This document shows positions 1-8,453 of a DNA stretch of 64,000 nucleotides, in pieces. The notes under the pieces were generated by a model. It made no database searches. It saw only the letters and a program-made list of their open reading frames with translations, and had not been told where the DNA came from. This DNA comes from Pseudomonadota bacterium (GTDB lineage: Bacteria > Pseudomonadota > Gammaproteobacteria > Burkholderiales > UBA9220). The position numbers were made by a program, and so were the translations under genes. Location: positions 31,555-95,554 of the forward strand of contig JAJZVC010000004.1 in assembly GCA_021845865.1 (NCBI GenBank). The letters run 5' to 3'. The stretch's first letter is position 1. Every line of letters begins with the position of its first letter.

Positions 1-1
1 C

Positions 2-712
2 GCGGCCGGTGCGGTAGCCTTCCCGCACGCCCTCCAGGCCGTAGATGAAGCCAGCGGTGGGAAAATCCGGGGCCTTGACGATGTCGATCAGCTCGTCGAT
101 GGTGGTGGCCGGATTGTTGAGCAGCATCAGGCAGGCATCCACCACCTCGTTCAGGTTGTGGGGCGGGATGTTGGTGGCCATGCCCACCGCGATGCCGGAG
201 GAACCGTTGATCAGCAGGTTGGGAATCTTGGACGGCAGCACCAGGGGTTCCTGCTCGGAACCGTCGTAGTTGGGGCCAAAATCCACCGTCTCCTTGTCGA
301 TGTCGGCCAGGAGCTCGTGGGCGATTTTCGCCATGCGCACTTCGGTGTAACGCATGGCCGCGGCGTTGTCGCCGTCGATGGAGCCGAAGTTGCCCTGGCC
401 GTCCACTAGGGGATAGCGCAGGGAGAAATCCTGGGCCATGCGCACGATGGTGTCGTACACCGCCGTGTCGCCGTGGGGGTGGTACTTACCGATGACGTCG
501 CCGACGACGCGGGCCGATTTCTTGTAGGGCTTGTTCCAGTCGTTGGACAGCTCGTTCATCGCGTAAAGCACGCGGCGGTGCACCGGCTTCAAGCCGTCGC
601 GCACATCCGGCAGGGCCCGTCCCACGATCACGCTCATGGCGTAATCGAGATAGGAACGGCGCATTTCCTCTTCAAGACTGACTGGCAGGGTTTCTTTGGC
701 GAATTGTTCCAT
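2..712 (-). CDS. gyrA: DNA gyrase subunit A, N-terminal part (runs off the left edge)
   Basis: Subunit A of DNA gyrase, which breaks and rejoins DNA to introduce negative supercoils. The first 237 codons are visible. The start [20 protein letters not shown] is typical. The catalytic tyrosine is Tyr122 in [10 protein letters not shown]. The quinolone-resistance region reads [13 protein letters not shown], so residue 83 is Thr and 87 is Asp; Thr83 is a common natural residue in betaproteobacteria. The motif [17 protein letters not shown] is intact. The gene is truncated by the window and continues beyond position 1. A TAGAAT-like -10 lies about 40 bases upstream. Confidence 0.98.
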   Translation of the reverse strand, partial: MEQFAKETLPVSLEEEMRRSYLDYAMSVIVGRALPDVRDGLKPVHRRVLYAMNELSNDWNKPYKKSARVVGDVIGKYHPHGDTAVYDTIVRMAQDFSLRYPLVDGQGNFGSIDGDNAAAMRYTEVRMAKIAHELLADIDKETVDFGPNYDGSEQEPLVLPSKIPNLLINGSSGIAVGMATNIPPHNLNEVVDACLMLLNNPATTIDELIDIVKAPDFPTAGFIYGLEGVREGYRTGR

Positions 713-750
713 CGGCTGGCTTTAAGTTTTAACCGCTTAAAAAGCCTTGG

Positions 751-756
751 ATTCTA
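751..756 (-). promoter_or_regulatory. Probable -10 element of the gyrA promoter
   Basis: On the minus strand this reads TAGAAT, 39 bases before the gyrA start codon. No clear -35 hexamer was picked out, so this is a motif-level guess. Confidence 0.4.
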
Positions 757-803
757 TCACGCACCCCCAGCCCCGTCATCTTCGCCATTTCGGCGCCGAT
801 GGG

Positions 804-831
804 GCAGGTGTTGCTTCGGCGCAACACCTGC
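804..831. repeat. Perfect 11-bp stem-loop between gyrA and the ompA-like gene
   Basis: The stem GCAGGTGTTGC (804-814) pairs perfectly with GCAACACCTGC (821-831) around the loop TTCGGC. No T-run follows on either strand, so it is not a normal intrinsic terminator. It sits in the divergent promoter region of gyrA and the ompA-like gene. Confidence 0.6.
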
Positions 832-974
832 TGCCGACAAAAACCAATTTGTGTTTTTTTATTCCTAAGACTATGTTGTAGAATGAGGTGGGAATCCAAT
901 AACAATTAGCCGAAATCCATACTTGCAAATAGCGTCGCCACGAAATCAAAGAAACTCAAACAGGAGTCTGAAGA

Positions 975-1598
975 ATGAAAATGTCCAAACTTATGAATGT
1001 TCTGATCGCCGTTGCCGCCCTGGCTTCCGCAAGCTCTGCTTTCGCCGCCAAGGAAGGTTACCTGGTCGACACCCGCGGCAACGTGGTGCGCAACAACTAC
1101 GGCGAGTGCTGGAGGACCGGTTACTGGACCCCCGCCATGGCCATCGAGGAGTGCGACTCTTCCCTGGCGAAGACTGGCAAAGGCATCGGTCCTGAGGCTG
1201 CCGCATTCGCCAAGGCCACCCTGCAGGCCGAAACCCTGTTCGACTTCGACAAGTCCGTCCTCCGCCCCGCCGGCAAGCAGGCCCTGGACGAGTTCGTGAC
1301 CAAGATGAAGGACCACCCCGAAGTCGAACTGCTGCTGGTGACCGGCCACACCGACCAAATCGGTAGCGACAAGTACAACCAGAAGCTGTCCGAGCGCCGC
1401 GCCGCCTCCGTGAAAGCCTACCTGGTGAGCAAGGGCATCGCCGCCAACCGCATCGAGACCGTGGGCATGGGCGAGAAAGAGCCCGTCAAGTCCCTCAAGG
1501 AATGCAAGGGCAGCCACGGCAAGAAGCTGATCGAGTGCCTGCAGCCCAACCGTCGCGTGGTGGTTGAGATCAAGATGCAGAAACCGACCCAGAAGTAA
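975..1598 (+). CDS. ompA: OmpA-family outer-membrane, peptidoglycan-binding protein
   Basis: Envelope protein of 207 residues expected to tie the outer membrane to peptidoglycan. Residues 1-24 form a signal peptide ending in SAFA. A short segment with NNYGECWRTGYW and EECD follows, and residues about 80-200 form an OmpA domain (LFDFDKSVLRPAG, VTGHTDQIGSDKYNQKLSERRA). There is no N-terminal beta-barrel, so it resembles the RmpM/short OmpA proteins of betaproteobacteria. The domain contains the cysteine pair ECKG...IECLQ. The start is set by AGGAG at 962-966, 8 bases upstream. A strong terminator follows the gene, so it is probably monocistronic and well expressed. Confidence 0.9.
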   Translation: MKMSKLMNVLIAVAALASASSAFAAKEGYLVDTRGNVVRNNYGECWRTGYWTPAMAIEECDSSLAKTGKGIGPEAAAFAKATLQAETLFDFDKSVLRPAGKQALDEFVTKMKDHPEVELLLVTGHTDQIGSDKYNQKLSERRAASVKAYLVSKGIAANRIETVGMGEKEPVKSLKECKGSHGKKLIECLQPNRRVVVEIKMQKPTQK

Positions 1599-1612
1599 TT
1601 CCGTCCACACGG

Positions 1613-1649
1613 AAAGCCCCGCCGCCACTAGGCCGAGCGGGGCTTTTTT
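1613..1649 (+). terminator. Intrinsic terminator of the ompA-like gene
   Basis: A 10-bp stem AAAGCCCCGC / GCGGGGCTTT (1613-1622 and 1637-1646) is followed by a T-run ending at 1649. The next gene starts only 15 bases further on. Confidence 0.9.
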
Positions 1650-1664
1650 ATGCCCGCCAGAACC

Positions 1665-2993
1665 ATGGAATCCCTGACCGCCATCGATACCCTGATCGAC
1701 GCCCGCTGGATCGTTCCCGTAGAACCGGAACGCACCATCCTGCCCCGGCATAGCCTGGCCATCCGCGAGGGAAAGATCGTCGCCCTGCTGCCGACGGAAG
1801 AGGCGCACCTTCGCTTCAGGCCCCATCAGCACCTCCAGCTGAAGAATCACCTCCTGATTCCCGGCCTCATCAACCTCCACACCCACGCCGCCATGACCCT
1901 GTTGCGCGGCTTGGCCGATGACCTGCCCTTGATGGACTGGCTGCACAACCACATCTGGCCAGCCGAAGGGCGCTTCATGTCGCCGGAATTCGTCCACGAC
2001 GGCACCCTTCTCGCCTGCGCGGAAATGCTGCGCAGCGGGATCACCTGCTTCAACGACATGTATTTCTACCCCGAAGCAGCCGCCAACGCCGCCCTTCAGG
2101 CAAAAATACGCGCCGCGCTGGGCATCGTGACGGTGGAATTTCCCACGCCCTACGCCTCCGATGCCGGCGATTATCTCAACAAAGGCCTGGCCGCCCGCGA
2201 CGCTTTCCGGGATGAAGCCTTGATCAGCTTCACCCTGGCCCCCCATGCCCCCTATACCGTCAGCGACCAGACCTTCGCCAAAATACTAACCTACGCCGAG
2301 CAGCTAGACCTGCCGATACACCTGCACCTCCACGAAACCCACGACGAGATGGAAGAAAGCCTGAAGCAGTTCCAGGTACGCCCCTTGGAACGCCTGCATC
2401 GCCTCGGTTTGCTCGGCCCGAATCTGATCGCCGTCCACATGGTGCAACTCAACAAAGAGGAAATCCGCCTCCTTGCCGAACACGGCTGCCATGTCGCCCA
2501 CTGCCCCAGCTCCAACCTCAAGCTGGCCAGCGGCATCGGCCCCGTGGTGGAAAAACTGGAGCACGACGTCAACGTCGGCCTCGGCACCGATGGGGCCGCA
2601 AGCAACAACCGCCTCGACATCCTGGCCGAAATGCGCCTTGCCGCCTTGCTGGCCAAGGGGCAAAGCCGCAAGGCCTTTGCCCTGCCCGCCTTCGAAACCT
2701 TGAAACTGGCCACCCTCAACGCGGCCCGCGCCTTGCGCCTCGATCATCTCGTGGGCTCCCTCGAACCGGGCAAAGCGGCCGACATCGTGGCCCTCGACTT
2801 CTCGGGCCCGGAAATGGAGCCCTGCTACGACCCCGTCTCCCACCTGGTTTACGCCGCCGGACGGGAACAAGTCAGCCATGTCTGGGTCAACGGGGAACTG
2901 CTGCTGAACGAACGCCGCCTGACCACCCTGGACGAGCGCGACCTCCATGCCAAAGCCACCCTGTGGCAGGAGAGAATCCGCAACGCGGCCTGA
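1665..2993 (+). CDS. mtaD: TRZ/ATZ-type amidohydrolase, probable methylthioadenosine/S-adenosylhomocysteine deaminase
   Basis: Metal-dependent hydrolase that probably deaminates 5'-methylthioadenosine or S-adenosylhomocysteine. About 442 residues. Metal-binding motifs are present in order: NLHTHAAM, HLHLHETHDE, the later HCPSSNLKLASG and GTDGAASNN with the catalytic Asp. The C-terminal part (GSLEPGKAADIVALD) is typical of the superfamily. An in-frame ATG at 1650 lies inside the T-run of the upstream terminator, so ATG 1665 is preferred. It stands directly before ubiG, a common order in betaproteobacteria and fitting for recycling the by-product of SAM-dependent methylation. The exact substrate cannot be read from sequence. 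Confidence 0.85.
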   Translation: MESLTAIDTLIDARWIVPVEPERTILPRHSLAIREGKIVALLPTEEAHLRFRPHQHLQLKNHLLIPGLINLHTHAAMTLLRGLADDLPLMDWLHNHIWPAEGRFMSPEFVHDGTLLACAEMLRSGITCFNDMYFYPEAAANAALQAKIRAALGIVTVEFPTPYASDAGDYLNKGLAARDAFRDEALISFTLAPHAPYTVSDQTFAKILTYAEQLDLPIHLHLHETHDEMEESLKQFQVRPLERLHRLGLLGPNLIAVHMVQLNKEEIRLLAEHGCHVAHCPSSNLKLASGIGPVVEKLEHDVNVGLGTDGAASNNRLDILAEMRLAALLAKGQSRKAFALPAFETLKLATLNAARALRLDHLVGSLEPGKAADIVALDFSGPEMEPCYDPVSHLVYAAGREQVSHVWVNGELLLNERRLTTLDERDLHAKATLWQERIRNAA

Positions 2994-3014
2994 TTTGTGG
3001 TTAAATATGCGCCT

Positions 3015-3707
3015 ATGAGCAACGCCGACCAAATCGAACTGGACAAATTCGCCCAACTGGCCCACCGCTGGTGGGACCCCAACAGCGAATTCAAGCCCCT
3101 TCACGACATCAACCCCCTGCGCCTCGATTACATCGACCGCACCGCTGGCTTGGCGGGCAAAACGGTCCTCGACGTGGGCTGCGGCGGCGGTATCCTGTCG
3201 GAGAGCATGGCCCAGCGGGGCGCCAGCGTCACCGGCATCGACCTGGGCGAAAAGGCCCTCAAGGTCGCCAAGCTCCACAAGCTGGAAAGCGGCGTCAACG
3301 TGGACTATCGCCTCATCTCGGCAGAAGACCTCGCCCAGGAGCAACCCCAGCGCTACGACGTGGTCACCTGCATGGAGATGTTGGAGCACGTCCCCGACCC
3401 GTCTCTCGTGGTGCGGGCCTGCGCGCAACTGGCAAAGCCCGGCGGTTACATCTTCTTCTCCACCCTCAACCGCAACCTCAAGTCTTATCTCTTTGCGGTG
3501 GTGGGCGCCGAATACGTCCTCAACCTGCTGCCAAAGGGCACCCACGAATACGCCAAATTCCTCAAGCCCTCCGAACTGTCCCGGTCCTGTCGCGACGCTG
3601 GCCTGGAAGTGGCGGACATCACCGGCATGAGCTACAACCCCTTCAACAAGTCCTACTCCCTCGGCAAGGGCACCTCGGTCAACTACCTCCTCTGCTGCCG
3701 CGCCTGA
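3015..3707 (+). CDS. ubiG: Ubiquinone biosynthesis O-methyltransferase
   Basis: SAM-dependent methyltransferase (230 residues) that carries out both O-methylation steps of ubiquinone synthesis. Visible are the N-terminal [19 protein letters not shown] block, the SAM-binding motif [10 protein letters not shown] at residues 51-60, the acidic loop GIDLGEKAL, and [12 protein letters not shown] at 2997 would extend the frame, but ATG 3015 matches the usual UbiG N-terminus. The stop codon overlaps the gph start (TGATG), so the two are translationally coupled. Confidence 0.95.
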   Translation: MSNADQIELDKFAQLAHRWWDPNSEFKPLHDINPLRLDYIDRTAGLAGKTVLDVGCGGGILSESMAQRGASVTGIDLGEKALKVAKLHKLESGVNVDYRLISAEDLAQEQPQRYDVVTCMEMLEHVPDPSLVVRACAQLAKPGGYIFFSTLNRNLKSYLFAVVGAEYVLNLLPKGTHEYAKFLKPSELSRSCRDAGLEVADITGMSYNPFNKSYSLGKGTSVNYLLCCRA

Positions 3708-4357
3708 TGTACCGCGCCGTCCTCTTCGACCTCGACGGCACACTGGCCGACACCGCGCCGGACCTGGGTCACGCCCTAAACCTGCTGTTGGAACGCCACG
3801 GCCGCCCCGTCCTTTCCCAGGAAACCCTACGCCCCTACGCTTCCCACGGCACCCCTGGCCTCCTCGGCATCGGCTTCGGCCTCACCCCCGAGGACCCGCG
3901 CTTCGCCCCCCTGCGGCAGGAATACCTGGCCCTGTACGAGGCCCACCTCGTCACCCATACCCGCCTCTTCGCAGGCATGGCCGAATTGCTGGAACAGCTC
4001 GAACAGCGCGGCCTTCCCTGGGGCGTCGTCACCAACAAACCGGAGCGCTTCGCCCTTCCCCTCATGGAACGCCTCGGCCTGAGAAACCGCGCCGCCACCG
4101 TCATCGGCGGCGACACCTGCCCGCGCCCCAAACCCCACCCCGAACCCATGCACCGCGCCAGCCAGGACGTCGGCGTCCCCCCTGCCGAATGCCTCTACGT
4201 GGGCGATGCGGAGAGAGACGTGGAAGCCGCCCGGGCCGCCGGCATGAACACCCTCATCGCCGCCTACGGCTACCTGGGCGAGCATGACCGCCCGCTGGAA
4301 TGGAACGCCCTCGGCATCATCCACTCCCCCCTCGACATCCTCGCCTATCTCGACTGA
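3707..4357 (+). CDS. gph: Phosphoglycolate phosphatase (HAD family)
   Basis: HAD-superfamily phosphatase of 216 residues that removes 2-phosphoglycolate formed in DNA repair or by oxygenase side reactions. Motif I is DLDGTLADT near residue 8, motif II is VVTNKP near 110, and motif IV is YVGDAERDVEAARAAG. The start overlaps the ubiG stop by one base. The ubiG-gph pairing is common in gamma- and betaproteobacteria. A TATAAT for the following tmRNA gene lies 9 bases after the stop. Confidence 0.92.
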   Translation: MYRAVLFDLDGTLADTAPDLGHALNLLLERHGRPVLSQETLRPYASHGTPGLLGIGFGLTPEDPRFAPLRQEYLALYEAHLVTHTRLFAGMAELLEQLEQRGLPWGVVTNKPERFALPLMERLGLRNRAATVIGGDTCPRPKPHPEPMHRASQDVGVPPAECLYVGDAERDVEAARAAGMNTLIAAYGYLGEHDRPLEWNALGIIHSPLDILAYLD

Positions 4358-4365
4358 TAACCGGG

Positions 4366-4371
4366 TATAAT
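4366..4371 (+). promoter_or_regulatory. Probable -10 element of ssrA
   Basis: TATAAT lies 58 bases before the mature tmRNA 5' end, which fits a precursor trimmed by RNase P. No good -35 match was seen. Confidence 0.55.
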
Positions 4372-4429
4372 AAAAATCGTGAAGCAGCGGAACTTTCCAT
4401 TCCCACTGCTTTCATAGGTAGGACTGCTT

Positions 4430-4792
4430 GGGGGCGACCTGGCTTCGACGTGGGTTGCAAAGCAGCGCAGGGCATACCGAGGACCAGCCACCTCGTAAAT
4501 CCGCTGGAAAAAAATAGTCGCCAACGACGAAACTTACGCTCTGGCCGCTTAATCGGCCAGACTCTGCACTAGCCTGACTCCGGGCTAGGCGGGGCAACCC
4601 GCAGCAGAGTCATTTCAGGAGTCTCGCGCCGTTCAGGGTTGCTTTGACCGGCGTTAAATCCAAGGCAACTCGCCTGAATCGAGCCTGTTCGGCCGGCGCG
4701 CTTCGGGTTAAAACCCAATCGACCGGACTAAGTATGTAGAACTGTCTGTAGAGGGCTTGCGGACGCGGGTTCGATTCCCGCCGCCTCCACCA
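4430..4792 (+). ncRNA. ssrA: tmRNA (transfer-messenger RNA)
   Basis: One-piece tmRNA of 363 bases, which rescues stalled ribosomes and tags incomplete proteins. The 5' end GGGGGCG pairs with CGCCTCC before the encoded ACCA at 4789-4792. The T arm GGTTCGATTCCC is present. The tag frame starts at GCC 4520 and encodes ANDETYALAA, then TAA at 4550-4552. This tag is typical of betaproteobacteria. Its last 14 bases are the attachment site of the island that follows, so the gene remains whole after integration. Confidence 0.97.
4779..4792 (+). other. attL core (tmRNA 3' end)
   Basis: CGCCGCCTCCACCA, the last 14 bases of ssrA, is repeated exactly at 11227-11240. tmRNA 3' ends are classical targets of P4-family integrases. 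Confidence 0.9.
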
Positions 4793-4813
4793 TTTACCTA
4801 TCCAACATCATCC

Positions 4814-4846
4814 AAGGCCGTCCCAAAGACGGCCTTTTTCTTTTAT
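4814..4846 (+). terminator. Replacement terminator for ssrA carried by the island
   Basis: The stem AAGGCCGTC / GACGGCCTT (4814-4822 and 4828-4836) is followed by a long T-rich tract. It lies inside the island just after attL, while the presumed original ssrA terminator has been pushed to 11254. Confidence 0.9.
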
Positions 4847-4904
4847 TTTACAGGCACTTCAAGCCCACAACAGTCCCATATATTCCCACTACAGCCCAAG
4901 AATT

Positions 4905-4967
4905 AGGGGTATTCACTTGGGGGTATCATGGTTTATCATCCAAAACAGCAGAATTATTTTGGGGGTA
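4905..4967 (+). repeat. Candidate arm-type integrase sites near attL
   Basis: Three direct copies of a GGGGTA-type motif: AGGGGTATT (4905), TGGGGGTAT (4918-4926) and TGGGGGTAC (4960-4968). Two more occur near the right end at 11131 and 11141. The third copy sits directly in front of the integrase start codon. Confidence 0.5.
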
Positions 4968-4971
4968 CACC

Positions 4972-6207
4972 ATGCCGAAAAAAATCACGCCGCTCACCGA
5001 TGCAGAAGTTAAATCCTTTATAAAACAAGATGTAAAAGGCTCAAAACTATTCGATGGGGGCGGCCTGTTTCTTCACATTCCCCCAAAATCCGGTGCCCCC
5101 TCTTGGCGCGTGAAGTACCGTTTTGGGGGTAAAGAAAGAACCTTCACTCTGGGCCAGTACCCTCAAATCACCCTCGCCAACGCAAGGATTGAGTTGTTGA
5201 AGGTAAGGGAACAGGTGAAGCAAGGGCATGACCCGGTACAGCAGCGCCAGCTCACAATCAAAGGGAACCAGGAGTCAGCGGAAGCCACCTTCGCCGCTAT
5301 TGCCGCTCAATGGCTGGAAAAGAAGGCGATGGACTGGAGCGCAGGACACCACCAAAGGGCAAAACGCGCCATTGAACGGGACTTGTTTCCCCACTTGGGG
5401 AAGTTGCCTATCGCCCAGGTGGATTCATATTTACTAGCACAAGCCATTAAACCAACTGTAGATCGCGGCGTCATCGAAACCGCCGACCGCATCCTTCAAC
5501 ACACCACCGGCATTTTCAACTTCGCTAAAGGGCTTGGAATTTACAAGGGTGACAACCCAGTAGATGGTGCGCGGGAAGTGGTAATGCGGAAAAAGCCCAC
5601 TCCCAAACGGATGCCAGCTTTAACAACATGGAACAGCCTTGGAGAGATTTTACGCAAAGCGAAAGCCGCCAACATTTCCCCGGCAATCTATTTGCTTCAT
5701 CGCCTCATTGCATTTTCATCCGTCCGAATCGGCACCGCCGTCCTTGCAGAGTGGAAAGAATTTGACCTAAATTCCAGCCCCGCGATTTGGACGATCCCAC
5801 GGGAAAAAATGAAAATGAAGTCCCGCCACTCCGACCACCGCATCCCCCTTCCGGCTGTAGTTGCCCAGGAATTGCGAGAATGGAAATCTCTTGGGTTATC
5901 GCGAAAGCTGGTATTCCCTTCCCCGCAAGCCAACAAGAACGGGCAACCGATAAGTTCCGAAGGCTTGGAGAAGGCATACAGGGTAACTTTAGGTCTGGAG
6001 GGCAAGCACACCCCGCACGGCTGGCGGGCTGCCTTTTCCACCCTTGCAAGGGATGAAGGGTTTAACCGAGAAGTCGTGGAAATCGCCCTCGACCACTGCC
6101 ACGATGATGAAGTAGCAATGGCTTACGACCGTGGGGAGCGATGGGAAGAACGGGTTAAGCTGTTCCAGTGGTGGGGCGTGAAGCTACAGGAATCAGAAGC
6201 CAGTTAG
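4972..6207 (+). CDS. int: P4-type tyrosine integrase
   Basis: Site-specific recombinase of 411 residues that would insert the island at ssrA and, with an excision factor, remove it. The N-terminus ([10 protein letters not shown]... [23 protein letters not shown]) is the usual DUF4102 arm-binding domain. Catalytic residues expected for the family are visible: Arg252 ([13 protein letters not shown]), His349-x-x-Arg352 (HGWRAAF), His375 (ALDHCH) and the nucleophile Tyr385 (AMAYDRG). The gene points away from attL, the standard layout. The usual Shine-Dalgarno is replaced by a GGGGGT run that belongs to a repeated motif, so self-regulation is possible. It overlaps the converging recombinase gene by 4 bases. 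Confidence 0.95.
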   Translation: MPKKITPLTDAEVKSFIKQDVKGSKLFDGGGLFLHIPPKSGAPSWRVKYRFGGKERTFTLGQYPQITLANARIELLKVREQVKQGHDPVQQRQLTIKGNQESAEATFAAIAAQWLEKKAMDWSAGHHQRAKRAIERDLFPHLGKLPIAQVDSYLLAQAIKPTVDRGVIETADRILQHTTGIFNFAKGLGIYKGDNPVDGAREVVMRKKPTPKRMPALTTWNSLGEILRKAKAANISPAIYLLHRLIAFSSVRIGTAVLAEWKEFDLNSSPAIWTIPREKMKMKSRHSDHRIPLPAVVAQELREWKSLGLSRKLVFPSPQANKNGQPISSEGLEKAYRVTLGLEGKHTPHGWRAAFSTLARDEGFNREVVEIALDHCHDDEVAMAYDRGERWEERVKLFQWWGVKLQESEAS

Positions 6208-6866
6208 GCCGCCATTTCCAGCACATTTTTAATAGTAGTGGCGTACCATTTCCCGCCCCTTGCGGTCTTTACCCCAAGGTTGTTTAGCTGGTCGGCGATA
6301 GCTCCCAAGGACATTCCCTGCCCTCGATGCTGACGGATGGTAGGCAATACCTTCTCCGCGAACTCCAAAGCCTTTTCCCGGTTGGCCTGCTGTCCTTTCT
6401 TTCGGGCTTCATCAAGATTTGTCCGATTTCCAAGCATTGCGCCTTCGGCCTTCTTCGCCGCCAATGCCGCCCTGGTGCGGCTGCTGATTAGTTTGCGCTC
6501 TTTCTCCGACAAAGCCGCGAACAGGTGAAGGATAAAGGGGTCGGTATCCACGCCCAATTCAACTACGATGAACGGAACACCACGTGCCATTAGACCAGAG
6601 ATAAAAGCCACGTCCCGGCTCAGTCTGTCCAGTTTCGCCACGATAACCGGGCACCGGGCTTTGTGTGCCTTTGCCAGAGCATCCCGCAAGCCCTCCCGAT
6701 CATCTAACCCCAGCTTGCCACTTGCCACCTCTGTTATCACCTCAACCAGCTCAAATCCCTCAGCCTCGGCAAATCTCCGCACCGCCTCAGCCTGCGCGGC
6801 CATACCCAAGCCACTGCGCCCCTGCTCCCTGGTGCTGACCCTTACATATCCGATTGCTGATTTCAT
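6204..6866 (-). CDS. Serine recombinase (resolvase/invertase family)
   Basis: Small serine recombinase of 220 residues. The start at ATG 6866 gives [15 protein letters not shown] with Ser11 as the expected nucleophile and Arg9 beside it. [11 protein letters not shown], the core arginine block, and [17 protein letters not shown] follow. The C-terminal [32 protein letters not shown]-type region is a recombinase HTH domain. Upstream are palindromic sequences that could be its res site or operator. It may resolve dimers, invert a segment, or act with the tyrosine integrase in movement. An in-frame upstream ATG at 6902 lies within the palindrome and is less likely. Confidence 0.9.
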   Translation of the reverse strand: MKSAIGYVRVSTREQGRSGLGMAAQAEAVRRFAEAEGFELVEVITEVASGKLGLDDREGLRDALAKAHKARCPVIVAKLDRLSRDVAFISGLMARGVPFIVVELGVDTDPFILHLFAALSEKERKLISSRTRAALAAKKAEGAMLGNRTNLDEARKKGQQANREKALEFAEKVLPTIRQHRGQGMSLGAIADQLNNLGVKTARGGKWYATTIKNVLEMAA

Positions 6867-6891
6867 GGTGGCGGCCCCTATAACCATTAAA

Positions 6892-6908
6892 CGTATAATC
6901 ATTATACG
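6892..6908. promoter_or_regulatory. 17-bp palindrome upstream of the serine recombinase gene
   Basis: CGTATAAT-C-ATTATACG is a perfect inverted repeat with 8-bp arms, 26 bases before the recombinase start. GTTTACGGTTTATAC follows. It could be an operator or a subsite of a res recombination site, and it includes TATAAT-like promoter sequence. Confidence 0.5.
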
Positions 6909-7129
6909 ACCGTTTACGGTTTATACAATGTATTTTTGAGGTTACGGCGTCAAAAGAATAACCCCATTACCCCCGCCCCCAGGGGCAAGTAGCCATATAA
7001 ATGCCGTCGGAATTGTGTCCATGTGGCAAGCTATAGAACGGCATGACTCCCACACCGTTTCAGTAACTTGCAATTCCTTTAAATAAGTGATAGATGATTG
7101 TTTATATTGTGTTATTTAAGGGAGTGATG

Positions 7130-7480
7130 ATGCCAGATAAACCAATGGAATTCGATTTAGACAAGGTGCGGGCGCTGGCCGCGAAGGGATTGAACAACAA
7201 ACAAATTGCAGCCGCCATCGGATGCTCAGAGCGAACCGTTCAAAGACGTTTGGCAGAAGATGAAGATTTCGCCGCCGCTGTCGCGGAAGGTCAGGCGCTC
7301 TTATGTGTTGAAGTGGGGAATCTCTTACTCGACGCCGCCCGGAATGGTTCCGTGGATGCAATGAAGTTTATTGCAGATCGAAAAGCTGGATGGACGAAGC
7401 AAACGAAAACCGAAGTTGAAGTCTCGGCAGCGCCTAGTTTGCAAATTGTTTTTGCGCCGACTCCTGGTGTTGGAAACTAA
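7130..7480 (+). CDS. Small HTH protein, phage-type
   Basis: 116 residues with a clear homeodomain-like helix-turn-helix at about 11-42 (VRALAAKGLNNKQIAAAIG, CSERTVQRRL). The middle DAARNGSVDAMKFIADRKAGWTKQ is typical of small phage proteins related to terminase small subunits. The start is chosen at ATG 7130, 5 bases after AAGGGAG; in-frame ATGs at 7094 and 7127 are alternatives. It is the only plus-strand gene in this part of the island. It may be a transcription factor or a DNA-recognition subunit for packaging of a satellite genome. The second option is speculative. Confidence 0.7.
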   Translation: MPDKPMEFDLDKVRALAAKGLNNKQIAAAIGCSERTVQRRLAEDEDFAAAVAEGQALLCVEVGNLLLDAARNGSVDAMKFIADRKAGWTKQTKTEVEVSAAPSLQIVFAPTPGVGN

Positions 7481-7508
7481 CCCCGAGTTATCTCACCGGA
7501 GAGAGCAT

Positions 7509-7781
7509 ATGTTGAATGAGTCAGATTATGTTTCTGAATACATGTTACGAGCGTCGAAAGTAGGGTGTCGCCTCCAACGAAAGGAAATAACCAAACATTT
7601 AAAACAGGCGATAAAAGATATTGTTGGTACGACTTCATGTCATCTAGTTCTCTTACGAAGGTATGCCATCTGGTATCTACGTCCATATCTCAGGGGGTTA
7701 TTCCGGGTTCTGGCATTTCGACAACCACTAAATAGTTCATCATCTGCTTCCCTTTCGGTCGAACGGCAGGAACCATTATAG
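7509..7781 (+). CDS. Doubtful small open frame in a gene-poor stretch
   Basis: The 355-base gap 7481-7834 has no convincing gene. The best candidate is this 90-codon frame with GGAGAG just upstream of ATG 7509. It is rich in Arg, Leu and Ser at the end, has no recognised domain, and its base use looks non-coding after about codon 50. The rest of the gap is A+T-rich. A terminator for the leftward small genes ends the gap on the right. Confidence 0.2.
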   Translation: MLNESDYVSEYMLRASKVGCRLQRKEITKHLKQAIKDIVGTTSCHLVLLRRYAIWYLRPYLRGLFRVLAFRQPLNSSSSASLSVERQEPL

Positions 7782-7785
7782 GCAC

Positions 7786-7807
7786 AAAACCCACCGCTTC
7801 GGGTGGG
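7786..7807 (-). terminator. Terminator of the leftward small-gene pair
   Basis: On the minus strand a CCCACC / GGTGGG hairpin with a 6-base loop is followed by TTTT. It lies 28 bases past the stop of the gene at 7835. Confidence 0.6.
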
Positions 7808-7834
7808 GAAAGATTGTTATAAAATTGGGGCGGT

Positions 7835-8215
7835 CTAGTGCATGACCAGCCCCAGGAATTCCGGTAAATCTTCTGCATAACTCCAAGCGCCGCCGTAAAT
7901 AACCATGTGCCTCATGCACTGCCCCCCAGCGGCCCCACAATCCGCAACGTAAACCACTGGCAGCACCTCTTTTCCCACCCGCGCACCAAGGCCAGATGGG
8001 GCAGCAGTCAAAGTTTTATAGGCTGGCTTGAGTTGCCCTTGGTCAGCACCAGCTACTAACCGATCAATAACCGCTCGATATGCCTGGTATGCCTGGTAAG
8101 ACTTTTTACGGCTACCGGGATTTTCCTGGTTCCAGCGTTCCAGTGTTGCGAGAATGAAATTTAGATCAAGGTCATCAAAATCAACCGTTTTAGTAAAATC
8201 AATCGCATTCTCCAT
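7835..8215 (-). CDS. Island hypothetical protein
   Basis: 126 residues, no family recognised. It has a polar N-terminal half with FILATLERWNQENPGS and a run SYQAYQAYRAVIDRL, then a more hydrophobic C-terminal half with two cysteines (VADCGAAGGQC) and YGGAWSYAEDLPEF. No signal peptide or membrane segment is seen. The start codon overlaps the stop of the upstream small gene by one base (TAATG), so the two are made together. Confidence 0.65.
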   Translation of the reverse strand: MENAIDFTKTVDFDDLDLNFILATLERWNQENPGSRKKSYQAYQAYRAVIDRLVAGADQGQLKPAYKTLTAAPSGLGARVGKEVLPVVYVADCGAAGGQCMRHMVIYGGAWSYAEDLPEFLGLVMH

Positions 8216-8406
8216 TATTTACCTCCCCGATTCCGACGTGCAAAGGCGTCATACACCCCTGTCATAATTTCCGCTTCCGCTTTCTTTTTCGCAGCCTCTA
8301 AGGCTTCTAACGTCTGACGGGCTTTCTCGATATTAGCCTCTTTCTCGGCAAGGTATTTTTCCCGTTCTTCGGTGCTATTACTGATAATTAAATTGCTTTT
8401 AAGCAT
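8215..8406 (-). CDS. Small coiled-coil island protein
   Basis: 63 residues, dominated by a charged helix with heptad character (REKYLAEKEANIEKARQTLE). The C-terminus is basic (FARRNRGGK). The start at ATG 8406 has AGGAG at 8413-8417, six bases upstream. No known family is recognised. It is coupled to the gene at 7835 and separated from the helicase gene by 164 bases that contain repeated GGAC motifs. Confidence 0.65.
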   Translation of the reverse strand: MLKSNLIISNSTEEREKYLAEKEANIEKARQTLEALEAAKKKAEAEIMTGVYDAFARRNRGGK

Positions 8407-8453
8407 ATACAACTCCTATAAGATGCCATCGCTGGCTGTTAAAAAATCTGTAG

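Noticed and set aside
906-2246. Long minus-strand open frame of 446 codons opposite the ompA-like gene and the amidohydrolase gene
   Set aside because: It lies antisense to two well-recognised genes, has Gly/Val/His-rich low-complexity translation typical of high-G+C antisense frames, and crosses a terminator.
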